Origin: Amarolinea aalborgensis | Lineage (GTDB): Bacteria > Chloroflexota > Anaerolineae > SSC4 > Amarolineaceae | NCBI RefSeq assembly: GCF_900491745.1 | Contig: NZ_UETR01000041.1 | Span: forward strand, 1 to 27,541 | Direction: 5' to 3' | Length of the DNA: 27,541 nucleotides | Shown here: positions 25,393 to 27,541 of the stretch, in pieces | Numbering within the stretch: position 1 is the first letter of the stretch | Layout of the letters: each line of letters opens with the position of its first letter | Program-made: the position numbers and the translations under genes | The notes under the pieces: model-generated | What the model was told of the DNA's origin: nothing | The model's database searches: none | What the model saw: the letters and a program-made list of their open reading frames with translations, nothing else

Positions 25393-25813
25393 GGAGAGTT
25401 ATTTGTGGATCGGGCGCGGGAACCTGATGCCCGCGCCAGCGCAATAAGGCGGCGGCATGGGCCTTGCGCAAGACAAAACGATCAGCTTCAGTACGCAACC
25501 TCTCGATCTCAGCCCGCTCACTCGCGGCTATCGTTCCATTGCCGTTCTTGTCCAACAGCTCGTGGTAACGTAACCAGCTTTGGTTGAGTTGGGTGCTGCG
25601 CGTAAGGCGCCACAGGTAGTCATCATCGAGCCGATCCAGTGCCGCCAGGTCGGCCTGAAAAAGGGCCGGCGCATCTTCCCAACTGGGAGGACTGCCCACT
25701 TGGAGCGCACGCACCAACACCTCGTCGAGCGGTACGTGCATCGCCAGGGATGCTTGTTTGAGCCGCTCATAGAGGTTCTCCGGTAGATTGACCGTAATGC
25801 TTTGCAGGGCCAT
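25373..25813 (-). CDS. RHH (CopG-like) antitoxin-type protein without visible toxin partner
   Basis: 146 residues from ATG 25813 behind AAGGGGAG. Residues 3-40 fit a ribbon-helix-helix domain (SITVNLPENLYERLKQAS, VPLDEVLVRAL). The C-terminal half is helical and charged (EIERLRTEADRFVLRKAHAA, LLRWRGHQ). Relatives I recall from cyanobacteria and Chloroflexota are followed by an HNH or similar nuclease gene; here none follows. Residues after PDPQ (ITLLATIYR) are read from the mazEF promoter, so the native 3' end was probably replaced. A second copy of its 3' part lies at 24173-24280. Clustered TGACA half-sites upstream may be its operator. Confidence 0.7.
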   Translation of the reverse strand: MALQSITVNLPENLYERLKQASLAMHVPLDEVLVRALQVGSPPSWEDAPALFQADLAALDRLDDDYLWRLTRSTQLNQSWLRYHELLDKNGNGTIAASERAEIERLRTEADRFVLRKAHAAALLRWRGHQVPAPDPQITLLATIYR

Positions 25814-25854
25814 AGATAACTCCCCTTATAGACCCGGAATGACTAGGCCGCCGA

Positions 25855-25888
25855 TTGTCAAACGAATGACAAATGTAATGACATTCGT
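25855..25888. promoter_or_regulatory. probable operator of the RHH protein gene
   Basis: TTGTCA (25855-25860) and TGACAA (25867-25872) form an inverted repeat. AATGACA recurs at 25865 and 25877, 12 bases apart, and ACGAATG (25862-25868) is inverted at CATTCGT (25882-25888). Overlapping short half-sites at about one helical turn are typical of RHH autoregulation. They lie 42-75 bases upstream of the RHH gene start. Confidence 0.45.
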
Positions 25889-25918
25889 AGTTTCGGGCTC
25901 AACATCCTCGATAGGCGA

Positions 25919-26059
25919 TCATCGCACCACCCACGCCGAAGGAATACGCACCCGCCGGGGTGCATCCGGCTTCACCCACTCGATATAGCAGGGCATCGGC
26001 CCTAGTCGCTCGAGCACCAATTCCAGCACTTGCAGTTTGTCATCCCCTACGGCGACACC
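25919..26059 (-). pseudogene. possible 3' remnant (or very small gene) of unknown family
   Basis: The minus-strand frame ending at TGA 25919 reads VGDDKLQVLELVLERLGP, MPCYIEWVKPD, RRVRIPSAWVVR. This looks like genuine coding sequence: mixed hydrophobic and charged residues, with an amphipathic helix then strands. Further upstream the frame is antisense to the 26120 gene and its promoter and looks non-coding. There is no clear start codon or ribosome site. I read it as the C-terminal piece of a lost gene, or a short protein starting at a GTG or TTG near 26020. Confidence 0.3.
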
Positions 26060-26068
26060 TTGACCCTT

Positions 26069-26097
26069 TTGACACCCTAGAACATTTGTGCTACAAT
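26069..26097 (+). promoter_or_regulatory. near-consensus promoter of the small membrane protein gene
   Basis: A perfect TTGACA (26069-26074), a 17-base spacer and TACAAT (26092-26097). Initiation is expected near 26104, so the leader to ATG 26120 is only about 16 bases and carries GGAGGA. Confidence 0.75.
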
Positions 26098-26119
26098 GAG
26101 CGCCACGGAGGACACGATC

Positions 26120-26392
26120 ATGTATTTTTCTAATTTTATCCCTTTGGCTTCCCTGGCGCTGCTTCTGAGCGGCCTTCTGCTTGTGTTGACCTCCCCTGGC
26201 CGCGCGTGGCTGGGCCGTCTTTTCCTGCGCATGACGCTCGGATTGCTGCGTGTCAGCCAGGGACTGATGGGCAGTCACCCCATTGCCACGCGGCGCCTGC
26301 ACAGCGCCAGCAGCGAAGTGGCCTGGGCGCTGCAAGCGCTGCCCTCGCGTCCTACCCGTCATCGCCGCAGCCAGGCTCCCCGCCTCGGCTAG
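26120..26392 (+). CDS. small membrane protein of unknown function
   Basis: 90 residues from ATG 26120, placed by GGAGGA at 26107-26112; an upstream in-frame ATG at 26096 overlaps the -10 box and cannot be used. One transmembrane helix (about 6-25, FIPLASLALLLSGLLLVL) and a possible second amphipathic stretch (about 30-50, WLGRLFLRMTLGLLRVS) are followed by a basic, Arg-rich tail. I recognise no family. The very strong promoter and the terminator at 26451 suggest a short abundant transcript. Confidence 0.6.
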   Translation: MYFSNFIPLASLALLLSGLLLVLTSPGRAWLGRLFLRMTLGLLRVSQGLMGSHPIATRRLHSASSEVAWALQALPSRPTRHRRSQAPRLG

Positions 26393-26450
26393 AGTCAAGG
26401 CGTAAAATCAGCCCAAGCAAAGAAATAGGTTTTTTGACAGATTCTAAGAA

Positions 26451-26489
26451 AAAACGTCGCCGACCAGACTGCCTGGTCGGCGACGTTTT
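26451..26489. terminator. bidirectional Rho-independent terminator
   Basis: A perfect 17-bp stem: AAAACGTCGCCGACCAG (26451-26467) pairs with 26473-26489 around loop ACTGC. T tracts follow on both strands: TTTTC on plus, and six T on minus from the A run at 26449-26454. It serves the plus-strand small membrane protein and the minus-strand VOC gene. Confidence 0.9.
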
Positions 26490-26523
26490 CATGATGATCG
26501 AGAGCGCAGGGGAATCATAGGAC

Positions 26524-26889
26524 TCATCCCATCGAATGTAAGCCGATTTTGTTGCCTTCGCTGTCTAGGAAAAAACCCATGAAGCCGTTCTCGCCGATGC
26601 TCGTCTTGGGCGTCAACACCTGACCGCCGGCCGCTTCCACCTTGCCCAGCACGTTGTTCAAATCATCGCCGCCGTTTAGATACAGCAGCGCGCCGTTGGC
26701 GCTTGGCACATAGCCCTCGCCATAGAGCAGTGCGCCGCCGACGCCATCTTGATAGGGCAGCATTGCCATCAAGTAACCGGGCATGGACGGGTCGGCCGTG
26801 AGCTCCGCGCTCAAGATCGCGCTGTAAAATGCAACCGCCCGCGGCATGTCGGTCACGGGAATCTCGAACCAGTTGATTGCGTTTGCCAT
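26524..26889 (-). CDS. VOC-superfamily (glyoxalase/bleomycin-resistance-fold) protein
   Basis: 121 residues from ATG 26889, since GGAGGT lies directly upstream; an in-frame TTG at 26901 would include that site. It has two beta-alpha-beta-beta-beta modules: NWFEIPVTDMPRAVAFYSAI (6-25) at the start, and FMGFFLDSEGNKIGLHSM in the second half with the terminal E/H metal-ligand region. This compact form is common among uncharacterised VOC proteins whose metal and substrate are unknown. It ends at the bidirectional terminator. Confidence 0.88.
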   Translation of the reverse strand: MANAINWFEIPVTDMPRAVAFYSAILSAELTADPSMPGYLMAMLPYQDGVGGALLYGEGYVPSANGALLYLNGGDDLNNVLGKVEAAGGQVLTPKTSIGENGFMGFFLDSEGNKIGLHSMG

Positions 26890-27059
26890 TGGTACCTCCA
26901 ACTGAAGTAAACAGGGGCGCTGCGCCGATCATCAAGTCTGACCAGGGATTGTATCTCGCAAAGGCCTGGAACAGACATGAGATGGGCTTACATCATGGGC
27001 GGGACTTGCAAATGATAGCACATTTGTTCTTATTTGCCAAAATTCGCACCCATGTCATG

Positions 27060-27088
27060 ATGACAATCACGCCTACCTGTGCTAAAAT
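27060..27088 (+). promoter_or_regulatory. promoter giving a probably leaderless MNT transcript
   Basis: ATGACA (27060-27065; one mismatch to TTGACA), a 17-base spacer and TAAAAT (27083-27088). The expected start site, six to seven bases after the -10, falls on the ATG at 27095. No Shine-Dalgarno sequence precedes that ATG. Confidence 0.55.
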
Positions 27089-27094
27089 TGAGTT

Positions 27095-27466
27095 ATGAGC
27101 ACCTCACCACTCTCCACCAGCGATATAGCGCCGTATGTCGCATACTGGCGGCGCAGTCAGCAGCAGCAGGGTGCCTATCATGCACGCCTGGCGCAACAAG
27201 CGCGTACGGCAGCCACATACATGGCAGCCCATTTACGTCAGCATTATGGTGTGAAGCGCATCATTTTGTTTGGCTCTCTTGTGCGCGGCGACTTCGCGGC
27301 CGGATCAGATATTGACCTGGCCGTGGAAGGGCTGCTCAAGGCCGACTTCTTCCGTGCGCTCGGTGAACTGAATGCCATGACGCATTTCTGGGTAGACCTC
27401 AAACCGCTAGAGGATCTTGAGCCTCGCTTTCGCGAACGCGTCTTGTCTACGGGTGAGGAAATCTGA
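27095..27466 (+). CDS. minimal nucleotidyltransferase (MNT, MntA-like antitoxin)
   Basis: 123 residues. The polymerase-beta-type nucleotidyltransferase signature GSLVRGDFAAGSDIDLAV (60-77) contains G60-S61 and catalytic D72/D74, with the third carboxylate at D101 (FWVDLKPL). The N-terminal 45 residues are a helical extension (WRRSQQQQGAYHARLAQQAR). In MNT/HEPN modules the transferase AMPylates and silences the HEPN RNase, so it is the antitoxin. Its stop TGA (27464-27466) overlaps the next ATG (27466), linking it to the HEPN-like gene cut by the window edge. Confidence 0.88.
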   Translation: MSTSPLSTSDIAPYVAYWRRSQQQQGAYHARLAQQARTAATYMAAHLRQHYGVKRIILFGSLVRGDFAAGSDIDLAVEGLLKADFFRALGELNAMTHFWVDLKPLEDLEPRFRERVLSTGEEI

Positions 27467-27541
27467 TGAAGCAAAAAAGTGCGGGCGAATTACGTGAGCT
27501 GGCTGCTGATCTTGAGAGTGAACTTGCCAAGCTGCAACGCT
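27466..27541 (+). CDS. 5' end of a probable HEPN-domain (HepT-like) toxin gene, cut by the window end
   Basis: Only 25 codons are present (MKQKSAGELRELAADLES, then ELAKLQR), forming a charged amphipathic helix as at the start of HEPN proteins. It is assigned mainly by position: its ATG overlaps the MNT stop codon, as in MNT/HEPN toxin-antitoxin operons. The catalytic R-x4-6-H motif would lie beyond the window. Confidence 0.6.
   Translation, partial: MKQKSAGELRELAADLESELAKLQR

Overview
The window is GC-rich chromosomal DNA of a free-living bacterium. The mix fits a Chloroflexota lineage (Anaerolineae/Caldilineae-like): a PrsW-family protease next to a multidomain S1C protease, an Actinobacteria/Chloroflexota-type small HNH protein beside a tRNA cluster, housekeeping mutS, tyrS and clpB in short operons, and many toxin-antitoxin genes. 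No 16S rRNA or universal marker tree can be read here, so this placement is inference.

Layout. 1-2040: a beta-helix protein behind a near-consensus promoter. 2087-2888: a six-gene tRNA operon (Ala, Gly, Gly, Phe, Gln, His) with its own promoter and terminator, followed by an HNH protein and a strong terminator (to 3516), then a structured intergenic stretch. 3682-8581, minus strand: an envelope-proteolysis cluster reading PrsW-like membrane protease, single-pass membrane protein, secreted trypsin-like protease, terminator, membrane-anchored HExxH metallopeptidase. 8571-9641: a TPR protein, divergent from mutS (9805-12399). 12433-14529: a VapC-like toxin and excisionase-type antitoxin immediately downstream of tyrS. 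14613-15480: two related long inverted repeats flanking an orphan HicB-like gene. 15504-18095: clpB. 18259-20407: an alpha/beta hydrolase and a LarA-family nickel racemase, then a dimeric tandem repeat array (20423-20800). 20811-23358, minus strand: SDR, mug, a small membrane protein and dedA. 23593-24084: a DinB-like protein.

24085-27541 is an accessory region. It holds gene debris (a duplicated antitoxin 3' end and a lectin/tail-fibre-like fragment), a MazF-type toxin-antitoxin pair, an RHH antitoxin-like gene whose 3' end runs into the mazEF promoter, a small membrane protein with a consensus promoter, a VOC protein, and an MNT/HEPN module cut by the window end.

The most interesting parts are the PrsW-like/S1C/metallopeptidase cluster, the duplicated and rearranged antitoxin segment, the tandem dimeric array, the repeat pair around the orphan hicB, and the apparently leaderless MNT gene. 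I see no CRISPR array, no intact transposase and no rRNA.
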